Shown here: piece by piece, positions 53,966 to 62,319 of the stretch
Position numbering within the stretch: position 1 is the stretch's first letter
Layout: each line of letters begins with the position of its first letter
Source: Kriegella sp963975415
GTDB lineage: Bacteria; Bacteroidota; Bacteroidia; Flavobacteriales; Flavobacteriaceae
NCBI RefSeq assembly: GCF_963975415.1
Contig: NZ_CAXBGN010000002.1
Span: 186,001-250,000 of the forward strand
DNA: 64,000 nt
Reading direction: 5' to 3'
Made by a program: the position numbers and the translations under genes
Notes under the pieces: generated by a model
The model's input: the letters and a program-made list of their open reading frames with translations, nothing else
Databases searched by the model: none
What the model was told of the DNA's origin: nothing

Positions 53966-54460
53966 ATGTCGGCAATGTGGTACAAATTAGTTCTCTTTTC
54001 TTTTATGCTCATACTTATTGCAAACGTATCTGAAAAGCAACATATTTATCAAAAGGATTTTCATGCTAACGGAAAACTTAAATCGGAAGGTTGGGTACTA
54101 AGCGGCGTTAAAACCGACTATTGGAAATTTTATCATAGCAGCGGGAACCTTTCGGAACAGGGACACTATAAAAAAGGTCAAAGGCAAAAATATTGGTATT
54201 TTTACGACCAAAATAGCATGCCGACAAAAGAAGGACACTATTTAAACGGAAAAATGACCGATTGGTGGCTATTTTATGATAGCAAGGGACGTATAAATCA
54301 CAAATGCCAATTGAATAGGGGTGTCAAAAATGGCTATTGTTTAAAATATACCGATGAGGTATTAACTTCTGCAGAAAAATATAAAAATGGCAAGAAAATT
54401 AAAGAGTGGTTTAATTTCGCCAGCTTTAAACGTGAAAACAAACTCTCCGATTTACGCTAA
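53966..54460 (+). CDS. Exported MORN/YwqK-type repeat protein
   Basis: 164 residues with an N-terminal hydrophobic segment (YKLVLFSFMLILIANVS) and several MORN-like repeats: KSEGWVLSGVKTDYWKFYHSSG, then EQGHYKKGQRQKYWYFYD, KEGHYLNGKMTDWWLFYD and KNGYCLKYTDEV. Such repeats bind membranes or proteins. The name YwqK antitoxin is used for the group in databases, but no toxin gene is adjacent, so that role is not supported. It overlaps the next glycosyltransferase by one base (TAATG). Confidence 0.8.
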   Translation: MSAMWYKLVLFSFMLILIANVSEKQHIYQKDFHANGKLKSEGWVLSGVKTDYWKFYHSSGNLSEQGHYKKGQRQKYWYFYDQNSMPTKEGHYLNGKMTDWWLFYDSKGRINHKCQLNRGVKNGYCLKYTDEVLTSAEKYKNGKKIKEWFNFASFKRENKLSDLR

Positions 54461-55149
54461 TGGCCAACATTAAAGTCATCATTCCCGCATTTAACGAGGC
54501 CGATTCCATCGCCAAGGTTATACAAGAGCTACCTGAGATAGTTTCCGAGGTTATTGTTGTCAATAATAATTCATCAGACGATACTGTTGAAAACTCCCTG
54601 AATGCTGGGGCTACCGTGCTTTCTGAGCCTCGAAAGGGATATGGGTTTGCCTGTTTATGTGGTATGGATTACGTTGCCAAACAATCCGATCGACCTGATA
54701 TTATCGTATTTATTGACGGAGACTATTCCGATTATCCCGAAGAACTCTCTAAAGTGGTTGCCCCGATTCTAGAAAAAGACATCGATTTTGTAATTGGAGC
54801 CCGAATCAAGAGACTAAGAGAAGATGGTAGTATGACGCCTCAGCAGATATTTGGCAATAAATTGGCTACTTTTTTGATGAAAATGTTTTTTGGGGCAACA
54901 TATAGCGACCTCGGCCCGTTTAGAGCCATAAAGTATGATAAATTATTACTGCTCCAAATGGAGGACAAAACCTACGGATGGACAGTGGAAATGCAATTAA
55001 AGGCCCTAAAAAAGAAATTGACATATACCGAAGTACCAGTGCGTTACAAGAAAAGAATTGGTGTCTCAAAAGTATCAGGTACTGTAAAAGGTAGTATCTT
55101 TGCGGGCATAAAAATATTGGCTTGGATATTTAAATACAGCATAAAATAA
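54460..55149 (+). CDS. Family-2 glycosyltransferase (polyprenyl-phosphate glycosyl synthase-like)
   Basis: 229-residue GT-A protein. Motifs are IKVIIPAFNEADSIAKVI, VIVVNNNSSDDTVENS, GYGFACLCGMDYV and FIDGDYSDYPEEL (catalytic D-x-D as DGD). The downstream DLGPFRAIKYDKL and VPVRYKKRIGVSKVSG match dolichyl- or undecaprenyl-phosphate glucosyl/mannosyl synthases. No membrane segment is clear. It is coupled to the MORN gene and lies 1 bp before the next glycosyltransferase, so it may make a lipid-linked sugar for the later enzymes. Confidence 0.85.
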   Translation: MANIKVIIPAFNEADSIAKVIQELPEIVSEVIVVNNNSSDDTVENSLNAGATVLSEPRKGYGFACLCGMDYVAKQSDRPDIIVFIDGDYSDYPEELSKVVAPILEKDIDFVIGARIKRLREDGSMTPQQIFGNKLATFLMKMFFGATYSDLGPFRAIKYDKLLLLQMEDKTYGWTVEMQLKALKKKLTYTEVPVRYKKRIGVSKVSGTVKGSIFAGIKILAWIFKYSIK

Positions 55150-55150
55150 T

Positions 55151-56635
55151 ATGGGACTAACACTTGCTTATTTCATCATTGCCATCTATAGTATAGCTTT
55201 GCTATTGATTTTCTTCTACAGCTTGGCACAATTGAATTTGCTGGTCAATTACTTAGGGTACAAAAAAAGAAATCAAGTAGCTCCTAAATTCAACCTTCTA
55301 GACCCCAAAGAAATTCCATTCGTTACGATACAACTGCCTATATACAATGAAGAATATGTTATGGAGCGGCTGTTGGAGAATATTTCCAAAATCGAATATC
55401 CCCATAGTAAATTAGAAATTCAAGTTTTAGACGACTCTACCGATGATTCGGTCAAAGAAACGGCCGAACGTATTAAAATTTTACAACAATCTGGGCTAGA
55501 CATACAACATATTCGACGTGAAAATCGCCAAGGTTTTAAGGCAGGAGCGCTCAAAGAAGGACTTAATATTGCCAAGGGAGATTTTATCGCAATATTCGAT
55601 GCCGATTTTCTTCCATCAAGTGATTGGTTAAAAAAGACGGTTGTGTATTTTAAAGATAAGGAAATTGGCGTCGTACAGACCCGCTGGGGGCATATCAATC
55701 GCGATTATTCGACCCTAACCCGTATTCAGGCCTTTGCACTTGATGCCCATTTCACCTTAGAGCAAGTAGGCAGAAATGCTAAAGGACACTTTATTAATTT
55801 TAATGGTACGGCGGGTATATGGCGCAAAGATTGCATCTTGGATGCAGGTAACTGGGAAGGTGACACCCTTACCGAAGACCTCGACCTAAGTTACAGAGCC
55901 CAGTTAAAAAACTGGAAATTCAAGTATTTGGAAGACGTGGAAACACCAGCAGAGCTCCCTGTAGTTATTAGTGCGGCCCGTTCACAACAGTTTCGTTGGA
56001 ACAAGGGTGGGGCAGAAAATTTCAAGAAAACCGTTTGGAACGTTATTACCGCCAAGAATATACCTTTCAAGACCAAATTTCACGGGGTTATGCATTTATT
56101 GAACAGTTCCATGTTCCTCTGTGTCTTTATAGTTGCTCTTTTGAGTATTCCGACCATGTATATCAAGGCTTTGTTCCCCCAATTTGATTGGGTATTCGTC
56201 GTCTTAAGTTTCTTTGTATCAAGTACCGTTATTCTCTTTGTTTGTTATTGGTTTACCTATAAAAATATTCAAGGCAGTGGTTTTGATAATTTTGTGGACT
56301 ATATAAAACTCTTTTTTACTTTTTTCTCGGTAGCCCTAGGCTTTTCGTTACACAATTCCATTGCCGTGTTGGAAGGCCATATGGGCAAACGCAGTGAATT
56401 TGTCAGAACGCCGAAATTTAATCTTAAAAATCTGACCGACACTTGGAAAGACAATAAATACCTTACCAAGAAACTGTCTCCCAATATGATTTTAGAATTT
56501 GCGCTAATGGTTTATTTCCTCTTTGGTATGTATAGTGCAATTCCTTTAAACAATTTCGGACTCTTTCCGTTTCACTTTATGCTGTTCTTGGGGTTTGGCT
56601 TTGTCTTTACCAAATCGTTGACGGCACGGGCATAA
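55151..56635 (+). CDS. Processive family-2 glycosyltransferase with membrane domain (CslA/BcsA-like)
   Basis: 494 residues. One N-terminal membrane helix, then the GT domain with PFVTIQLPIYNEEYVMERLL, VLDDSTDDSVKE, AIFDADFLPSSDWL, TEDLDLSYRAQLKNW and QQFRWNKGG (Q-x-x-R-W). Four or so C-terminal helices follow. This is the layout of beta-glycan synthases such as CslA mannan synthases. It starts 1 bp after the GT2 gene. A secreted beta-linked glycan is an inference; a glycolipid product is also possible. No cyclic-di-GMP PilZ domain is present. Confidence 0.87.
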   Translation: MGLTLAYFIIAIYSIALLLIFFYSLAQLNLLVNYLGYKKRNQVAPKFNLLDPKEIPFVTIQLPIYNEEYVMERLLENISKIEYPHSKLEIQVLDDSTDDSVKETAERIKILQQSGLDIQHIRRENRQGFKAGALKEGLNIAKGDFIAIFDADFLPSSDWLKKTVVYFKDKEIGVVQTRWGHINRDYSTLTRIQAFALDAHFTLEQVGRNAKGHFINFNGTAGIWRKDCILDAGNWEGDTLTEDLDLSYRAQLKNWKFKYLEDVETPAELPVVISAARSQQFRWNKGGAENFKKTVWNVITAKNIPFKTKFHGVMHLLNSSMFLCVFIVALLSIPTMYIKALFPQFDWVFVVLSFFVSSTVILFVCYWFTYKNIQGSGFDNFVDYIKLFFTFFSVALGFSLHNSIAVLEGHMGKRSEFVRTPKFNLKNLTDTWKDNKYLTKKLSPNMILEFALMVYFLFGMYSAIPLNNFGLFPFHFMLFLGFGFVFTKSLTARA

Positions 56636-56820
56636 AGATTTTTCAGCTATACGGCACCAGAGATTTTAATGCGCTATAAATCTTACCTTTCTCTCTGAAA
56701 TGAAGCTTCCGTTGCGGTTATGTTTCTTGACCCAGGCTTGGTCCAGTAAGTGACAATTTCAGGTTCCATAAAAAAATTCCATTAAATACCTTAAATTCGT
56801 CCAGAACAGATTTTATACGA

Positions 56821-58182
56821 ATGCCCAACCAAATTGCCAGATATCTTAAATTGCATAAAATGTCAATAATCTTGGCATTAATGTGTTTTGGCTTTTACTA
56901 CACCTTTGCATACCATCTTGAGCGAACCGATTTTATAAAACTCCTAACCCTTTTTGTCGCCTTATTCTTTCTCTGTTTCAAGCTTATTCAATTTGAAAAA
57001 TGGAATTTTAAGTTCTTGCTGATTTGTGGGGTAATTTTTCGCTTCGTTTTTTTACTGACCGAGCCCAATCTCTCACAAGACTATTACCGGTTTATTTGGG
57101 ACGGGCAGCTAATTCTAGATGGCATCAACCCCTATCTTTTTACACCTGACACACTTATGGACCGGAGCGATTTCTTTTTGGCCAATGCCCAAGAACTGCA
57201 TAACGGTATGGGCGCGCTCAGTGCGCGACACTTTAGTAACTATCCTCCATTCAATCAGTTTATTTTCGCCATAGCGGCTTTTTTAGGAGGGAAAAACATT
57301 ATGGGTACGGTTGTCGTATTGAGAACCATTATCATTCTGTCGGATATCGGAATTTTTTACTTCGGCAGAAAATTACTTAAAAAGATCAACCGTTCTCCCC
57401 ATGTTATTTTTTGGTATTTCCTAAACCCGCTAATCATAGTCGAACTAACCGGAAATCTCCATTTTGAAGGTGTAATGCTTTTCTTTTTTATCTGGGCACT
57501 TTATTTGCTCTCGGTAAAAAAATGGGCGCTGGCAGCGATTCCCTACGCCTTATCAATTTGTGTGAAATTAGTGCCCTTGATTTTTTTACCCCTGTTCTTA
57601 ACCTATTTCAAATGGAAGCAGAGCCTATTGTTTTATACCATTATCGGAGTAATATCATTGGTTTTGACACTTCCGTTTTTTGCCCCAGAATTCATAAATA
57701 ACTATTCTGACACCGTGGGTCTTTGGTTCTCCAATTTCGAATTCAACGCGGGATTTTACAATGGGCTTAAAAAAATTGCGGTTCAATTTGATGCCAAACC
57801 TTGGGAACTTATTAAATCTTACGGCAAACTTACCGCCTATACTCTTATCACCATCTCACTACTTTTTACCTTCTTGACTAAAAACCAAAAACTATCGAAC
57901 CTGATTTCGAACATGCTTTGGATTTTGACGATTTATTATTTTCTATCGACTACTGTACACCCGTGGTATATCGTATTTTTGGTATTGCTTTCCATTTTCA
58001 CAGAATACCGTTTTACCGTTATTTGGTCGGCAGCAATTGTTCTGAGCTACTATGCCTACGCTCAAATCGAGTTCAAAGAACATATGGGGCTGCTAGCCGT
58101 TGAATATATTTCGGTATATGGATTTTTGGTTTACGAAATCATCAGCAAAAAAGGGAATATTCCGAAATTTTTAAAAAACTAA
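56821..58182 (+). CDS. Polytopic GT-C-type glycosyltransferase (mannosyltransferase-like)
   Basis: 453 residues with about eleven hydrophobic helices. The first periplasmic loop holds EPNLSQDYYRFIWDGQLI (conserved acidic pair of GT-C enzymes) and NPYLFTPDTL. Another conserved stretch is YFLNPLIIVELTGNLHFEG. It resembles DUF2029/GT87 polyprenyl-phosphate-mannose-dependent transferases. It lies 185 bp after the processive GT2 and may use the lipid-linked sugar made by the 54460 protein. Substrate is uncertain. Confidence 0.78.
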   Translation: MPNQIARYLKLHKMSIILALMCFGFYYTFAYHLERTDFIKLLTLFVALFFLCFKLIQFEKWNFKFLLICGVIFRFVFLLTEPNLSQDYYRFIWDGQLILDGINPYLFTPDTLMDRSDFFLANAQELHNGMGALSARHFSNYPPFNQFIFAIAAFLGGKNIMGTVVVLRTIIILSDIGIFYFGRKLLKKINRSPHVIFWYFLNPLIIVELTGNLHFEGVMLFFFIWALYLLSVKKWALAAIPYALSICVKLVPLIFLPLFLTYFKWKQSLLFYTIIGVISLVLTLPFFAPEFINNYSDTVGLWFSNFEFNAGFYNGLKKIAVQFDAKPWELIKSYGKLTAYTLITISLLFTFLTKNQKLSNLISNMLWILTIYYFLSTTVHPWYIVFLVLLSIFTEYRFTVIWSAAIVLSYYAYAQIEFKEHMGLLAVEYISVYGFLVYEIISKKGNIPKFLKN

Positions 58183-58213
58183 TCCTAAAAACTTCTCTTT
58201 TCAATTTAATTTG

Positions 58214-58221
58214 TACATTTG
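58214..58221 (+). promoter_or_regulatory. -7 element of the arginine operon
   Basis: TACATTTG matches TAnnTTTG and ends 7 bp before the ATG of the leader ORF (58229), so transcription should start at or very near that ATG. The -33 element is not clear. Confidence 0.55.
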
Positions 58222-58228
58222 AGCCGCA

Positions 58229-58312
58229 ATGAAAACAAAAGCACATATTAATTCTACGCCTTGGAGATCTTTTCCGACACGTCCTTTTGTGCCCGTTCGC
58301 CGTCGCCCGTAA
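58229..58312 (+). CDS. Putative arginine-rich leader peptide of the arginine/proline operon
   Basis: 27 codons, beginning MKTKAHINST and ending RPFVPVRRRP before TAA. Five of the last 15 residues are Arg, three in a row at positions 24-26, encoded CGC CGT CGC. The stop lies in the GTAA loop of a hairpin CGCCC-GTAA-GGGTG (58304-58317). With arginine genes directly downstream, this looks like a ribosome-mediated attenuation leader: a ribosome waiting for arginyl-tRNA would sit on the hairpin. Trp leader peptides are known in Bacteroidota (Bacteroid-trp motif). Translation is inferred, not shown. Confidence 0.6.
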   Translation: MKTKAHINSTPWRSFPTRPFVPVRRRP

Positions 58313-58317
58313 GGGTG
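58304..58317 (+). promoter_or_regulatory. Hairpin with GUAA loop at the leader stop codon
   Basis: Stem CGCCC/GGGTG (one G-U pair) closes a GTAA tetraloop that contains the stop codon. Further on, GGAAT (58331-58335) can pair with ATTCC (58346-58350), whose ATTC can instead pair with GAAT (58355-58358). No classical terminator with U-run is obvious. Confidence 0.5.
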
Positions 58318-58402
58318 CATATTTAGTATGGGAATAGGTGAGTCCATTCCTGCAGAATCCAACAAATATTTTTCATTCCATTTTTCATTAAACCATTTCG
58401 CA

Positions 58403-59020
58403 ATGGAAATAAGCATTGCCAACGAATCACATTTTAAATACGCTAAGGTTATATCCGATACGATTACGGAATCTGCTCAGGTACGGGGCACCGGAATTGC
58501 TAAGCGTACACCCGAATACATTCAAAAAAGACTCGCTAACGGCAATGCCGTCATCGCTTTAGATGGCGACAAATTTGCAGGTTTCTGCTATATTGAAGTA
58601 TGGGGCAACAAAAACTTTGTCGCCAATTCAGGGCTCATCGTGCACCCTGATTATCGAAACCAAGGGTTGGCAAAAAAAATCAAGAGCAAGGTATTCGAAT
58701 TATCCCGAACGAAGTTTCCCGATGCCAAAATATTTGGTATCACTACGGGGCTTGCCGTGATGAAGATGAACTATGAGTTAGGCTACAAGCCGGTCACTTT
58801 TTCCGAGCTTACCGATGACCCTGAGTTTTGGAAAGGTTGTCAGACCTGTAAGAATTTCGATATCTTGACCCGTACCGAACGAAAAATGTGCCTCTGTACA
58901 GGCATGCTTTACGACCCGGCCACGAAACAAAAGGTGGAAGAAAAAAAAGTGAACAGCAAGGCCTTCAAACGATTAAAAAGTATCAAGGAAAGCTTGTTTC
59001 TCAAAAAGAAAACAAAATAA
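58403..59020 (+). CDS. GNAT acetyltransferase of the arginine operon (probable N-acyl-glutamate synthase role)
   Basis: 205-residue GNAT protein. The acyl-CoA site is LIVHPDYRNQGLAKKIKSKV, followed by IFGITTGLAVMKMNYELGY. The C-terminal part has a cysteine-rich stretch (GCQTCKNF, RKMCLCTGM) typical of the version that precedes argG in Flavobacteriia. Its position as first structural gene of the arginine operon suggests it supplies N-acetyl- or N-succinyl-glutamate. An upstream ATG at 58328 would add 25 residues, but ATG 58403 (MEISIANESHFKYAK) matches family starts. It follows the leader ORF by 90 bp. Confidence 0.8.
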   Translation: MEISIANESHFKYAKVISDTITESAQVRGTGIAKRTPEYIQKRLANGNAVIALDGDKFAGFCYIEVWGNKNFVANSGLIVHPDYRNQGLAKKIKSKVFELSRTKFPDAKIFGITTGLAVMKMNYELGYKPVTFSELTDDPEFWKGCQTCKNFDILTRTERKMCLCTGMLYDPATKQKVEEKKVNSKAFKRLKSIKESLFLKKKTK

Positions 59021-59115
59021 ATTGTATAACATTTTCCCCAGTAAAAGGAGGAAATTTACAAATTGAACAATAAATTAAAAATTCTCGTTCATACGGGAAG
59101 GAAAGCACCGAAATT

Positions 59116-60303
59116 ATGAAATTAGTTTTAGCCTATAGTGGCGGATTGGACACCTCGTATTGCGCCAAATACCTATCAGAAGAAAAAGGATTCGAAGTAC
59201 ATGCCGTAAGTGTAAATACCGGGGGGTTCTCAGAAGAGGAAATCGCCGAAATCAAAGAAAAAGCCTTACAACTCGGCGCTACTTCGTACACCTCGATTGA
59301 CGCTATACAATACTTTTACGACCAAGTAGTAAAATACCTGATTTTCGGAAATGTACTAAAAAACAATACGTACCCCCTATCGGTAAGTGCCGAGCGAATT
59401 GTTCAGGCCATCGAAATCGTAAATTATGCAAAAAAAATAGGGGCCTCACATATTGCCCATGGCAGTACTGGCGCCGGTAATGACCAAGTTCGGTTTGACA
59501 TGATTTTTCAGATCATCGCTCCGGAAATCGAGATCATAACCCCGATAAGGGACAACACACTATCGCGGGAAGCTGAAATCGAATACCTTAAGACCAAAGG
59601 TGTTGATTATTCTTGGGAAAAAGCCAAATATTCCATCAACCGCGGACTTTGGGGTACTTCCGTTGGTGGTGAGGAAACACTGACTTCAGAAAAGCCCTTG
59701 CCTGATTCAGCCTACCCCAGTCAATTAAAAGAGCATGGTTCAAAAGAATTAAAATTGACTTTTGAAAAAGGCGAAATTGTTGCAATCGATGGAAAAAAAG
59801 ATAGTCCGGTAAACAACATCATAAAACTGGATGCCTTGGCCTCACAATATGCTATTGGCCGTGACATTCATGTTGGTGATACCATTATTGGTATAAAGGG
59901 CAGGGTCGGTTTTGAAGCTCCCGCCTCGTTGATTATTATTAAGGCCCACCACTTGCTCGAAAAACATACCTTGAGCAAATGGCAGCAATATCAAAAAGAA
60001 CAGCAAGGTAATTTTTATGGCATGTTGTTGCACGAAGGTAATTATTTGGATGAAGTTATGCGTAACATCGAAGCCTTCTTGACCGACACCCAAAAGAACG
60101 TTTCGGGCGATGTTTTTGTCAGTCTTCACCCCTATCGATTCGAACTTAACGGCATTTCATCGAAACACGATTTGATGAACGCTTCCTTCGGAAGTTATGG
60201 TGAAATAAATAAAGGCTGGACGGCCGATGACGCCAAAGGTTTTATTAAAATACTTTCCAATTCAGGAAAGATATATAACCATGTAAATCATAATAATGAT
60301 TAA
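59116..60303 (+). CDS. argG: Argininosuccinate synthase ArgG
   Basis: Joins citrulline and aspartate with ATP to give argininosuccinate. The P-loop is LAYSGGLDTSYCAKYL at the N-terminus. Other motifs are YPLSVSAERIVQAIEI, HGSTGAGNDQVRFD, ITPIRDNTLSREAEIEYL and YSINRGLWGTSVGGEE. Length 395 residues is normal. A GGAAGGAAAG-type purine stretch precedes the ATG. It is 95 bp after the GNAT gene and overlaps argC by 8 bp. Confidence 0.96.
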   Translation: MKLVLAYSGGLDTSYCAKYLSEEKGFEVHAVSVNTGGFSEEEIAEIKEKALQLGATSYTSIDAIQYFYDQVVKYLIFGNVLKNNTYPLSVSAERIVQAIEIVNYAKKIGASHIAHGSTGAGNDQVRFDMIFQIIAPEIEIITPIRDNTLSREAEIEYLKTKGVDYSWEKAKYSINRGLWGTSVGGEETLTSEKPLPDSAYPSQLKEHGSKELKLTFEKGEIVAIDGKKDSPVNNIIKLDALASQYAIGRDIHVGDTIIGIKGRVGFEAPASLIIIKAHHLLEKHTLSKWQQYQKEQQGNFYGMLLHEGNYLDEVMRNIEAFLTDTQKNVSGDVFVSLHPYRFELNGISSKHDLMNASFGSYGEINKGWTADDAKGFIKILSNSGKIYNHVNHNND

Positions 60304-61270
60304 AGCTGGAATAATTGGAGGTTCAGGGTACACAGGCGGGGAGTTGATTCGAATTCTTTTGCATCATCCTGAGGCTAAAATCGATTTTGTATACAGTACG
60401 ACAAGGGCCGGAAAAAAAGTGACCACTGCACATCCTGATTTGTTGGGGCAGACCGATATAGCGTTTACAGGTACTATCAATCCTGATGTCGATGTCGTCT
60501 TTCTATGCTTGGGCCATGGTAATTCTACCAAGTTTTTAAACGAAAACGATTTTTCAGAAGCCACTAAAATAATTGACCTGAGTAATGATTTCAGGTTAAA
60601 GAATGACGCGGTCTGCAATGGCAGAACATTTGTTTACGGCCTACCGGAGCTTAAAAAGTCTGAAATACAAAAAGCCGATAATATTGCGAACCCAGGATGT
60701 TTTGCCACTACCATACAGCTGGCATTGCTACCGTTGGCCAAGGCGGGGAAATTAGACAATCCCATTCATGTCAATGCCATTACTGGAAGCACTGGGGCAG
60801 GCGTGAGTCCTTCGGCCACCTCGCATTTCAGTTGGCGAAATAACAATGTATCATGGTATAAACCTTTTACCCACCAACATTTGGGTGAAATTGGTGAAAG
60901 CTTAGGCTCTTTACAACAGAATGTTGGGGAGCTTTTCTTTTTGCCTAACCGAGGTAATTTCCCTCGAGGCATATTGGCAACGGCCTATACCCATTTTGAC
61001 GGAAGTGAAGCCGAAGCCATTTCATTGTATAGGGATTTTTACAACGATGCTGCTTTTACCCATGTGGCCGATGAGCCCATTAATTTAAAACAAGTAGTGA
61101 ACACCAATCAGTGCCACGTGCATTTGCACAAACATAACGATACCCTGCTCATCACTTCGGCTACGGACAATCTGTTGAAAGGGGCCTCTGGTCAGGCTGT
61201 ACAGAATATGAATTTAATGTTCGGGTTCGCAGAAAGTACAGGATTGCGCTTAAAAGCTGGGGTTTTTTAG
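60296..61270 (+). CDS. argC: N-acetyl-gamma-glutamyl-phosphate reductase ArgC
   Basis: NADPH-dependent reduction of N-acyl-glutamyl phosphate to the semialdehyde. The nucleotide-binding motif is AGIIGGSGYTGGELIRIL, the catalytic Cys lies in ADNIANPGCFATTIQLAL, and the substrate-binding HQHLGEI and FLPNRGNFPRGILAT motifs are intact. Length 324 residues is usual. It overlaps argG by 8 bp. In Bacteroidota the intermediates may be N-succinylated; the sequence does not distinguish the acyl group. Confidence 0.95.
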   Translation: MIKAGIIGGSGYTGGELIRILLHHPEAKIDFVYSTTRAGKKVTTAHPDLLGQTDIAFTGTINPDVDVVFLCLGHGNSTKFLNENDFSEATKIIDLSNDFRLKNDAVCNGRTFVYGLPELKKSEIQKADNIANPGCFATTIQLALLPLAKAGKLDNPIHVNAITGSTGAGVSPSATSHFSWRNNNVSWYKPFTHQHLGEIGESLGSLQQNVGELFFLPNRGNFPRGILATAYTHFDGSEAEAISLYRDFYNDAAFTHVADEPINLKQVVNTNQCHVHLHKHNDTLLITSATDNLLKGASGQAVQNMNLMFGFAESTGLRLKAGVF

Positions 61271-61418
61271 GAGACGGCTGAAACTTTATAACTAAAGCCC
61301 AGGCCCTTAGTTAAAGAGAGGGGTATCGACAAAGGATTCTAGAGGGTTCGATAGCCAAGGCCTAGTTCGGCAAACTCGGATTGCCTCGGGTCTCGTAATA
61401 ACGATAAATTAAAAAAGC

Positions 61419-61434
61419 TCTCGCTTTGGCGAGA
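61419..61434. terminator. Hairpin in the argC-proC gap, terminator-like on the minus strand
   Basis: Stem TCTCGC/GCGAGA with loop TTTG. On the minus strand it is followed by CTTTTTT, the layout of an intrinsic terminator, though no minus-strand gene is seen here. On the plus strand it would sit in the leader of proC. A weaker repeat AACTAA/TTAGTT spans 61290-61312 in the same gap. Confidence 0.4.
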
Positions 61435-61455
61435 ATTGACATAAACTATGAATTC

Positions 61456-62253
61456 ATGAAAATAGCCATCATAGGAACCGGAAATTTGGGCCTCTCCATC
61501 GCCAAGGGTATTTTGAATACCAACGGAGCGACCTCGATGTACCTTACAAAACGAAATACGGCAGATATCAAAGATTACGAGAACTATGGTAACGTCACCG
61601 TAACCGCTGACAATCGAGAAGCAGTTCAGAATTCCGATATTTTGATTTTCGCCGTGCAACCTGGGCATATTGAAAAGCTGTTGAACGATGTAAAAGACTT
61701 GCTCACCGAAAAACATGTGGTCATCTCTGTCATTACCGGTTTCGGAATCCATAAAATGGAAGACATTCTCGGCAAAGATGTATTTATTATACGAAGTATG
61801 CCGAATACAGCAATCTCTGTCGGAAAATCGATGACCTGTATTTGTAGCAATGAGAAAGGTAAAAAGAAAGTACAGCTCGCTAAGGCCATTTTTGATCGTA
61901 TGGGTCATACACTGGAAATTCCTGAGGAACAAATGCAAGGCGCCACCGTCATTTGCGCCAGCGGAATTGCTTTTTGGATGCGCTTAATACGGGCAACGAC
62001 CCAAGGAGCCATTCAATTGGGTTTTGATGCAAAGGAAGCACAAGAGCTTGCCATGCACACCTGCGAAGGCGCTGCTGGCCTGTTAATTGAATCGGGCAAC
62101 CATCCCGAAGAAGAAATCGATCGAGTGACCACGCCCATGGGCTGTACCATTCAAGGGCTGAATGAAATGGAACATCAAGGTTTGAGCTCTTCCCTTATCC
62201 GTGGAATCGTAGCTTCGTTCGATAAGATAAGTGAATTCAAAGACAAAAATTAG
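61456..62253 (+). CDS. proC: Pyrroline-5-carboxylate reductase ProC
   Basis: Last step of proline synthesis, NAD(P)H-dependent reduction of P5C. The Rossmann motif is KIAIIGTGNLGLSIAKGIL; FIIRSMPNTAISVG and the C-terminal TPMGCTIQGLNEMEHQG are diagnostic. ATG 61456 gives 265 residues and a standard N-terminus; an in-frame TTG at 61426 is less likely. It is 185 bp after argC and 6 bp before the aminotransferase gene. Its place links proline and arginine synthesis, which share glutamate semialdehyde-type intermediates. Confidence 0.94.
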   Translation: MKIAIIGTGNLGLSIAKGILNTNGATSMYLTKRNTADIKDYENYGNVTVTADNREAVQNSDILIFAVQPGHIEKLLNDVKDLLTEKHVVISVITGFGIHKMEDILGKDVFIIRSMPNTAISVGKSMTCICSNEKGKKKVQLAKAIFDRMGHTLEIPEEQMQGATVICASGIAFWMRLIRATTQGAIQLGFDAKEAQELAMHTCEGAAGLLIESGNHPEEEIDRVTTPMGCTIQGLNEMEHQGLSSSLIRGIVASFDKISEFKDKN

Positions 62254-62319
62254 CAACTAATGATGTCCAACAACAACGAAACGATTTCCGTCTCAGCGGA
62301 AATAAAACAAAAAGCAATA

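Noticed and set aside
53966..54460. Toxin-antitoxin pair (YwqK-type antitoxin name)
   Set aside because: No toxin-like gene is next to it; both neighbours are a polyferredoxin and a glycosyltransferase. MORN-repeat protein is the safer call.
61339..61938. 199-codon minus-strand ORF
   Set aside because: It lies antisense to proC, has no recognisable domain and includes runs of unusual His and Phe codons; a shadow of the real gene.
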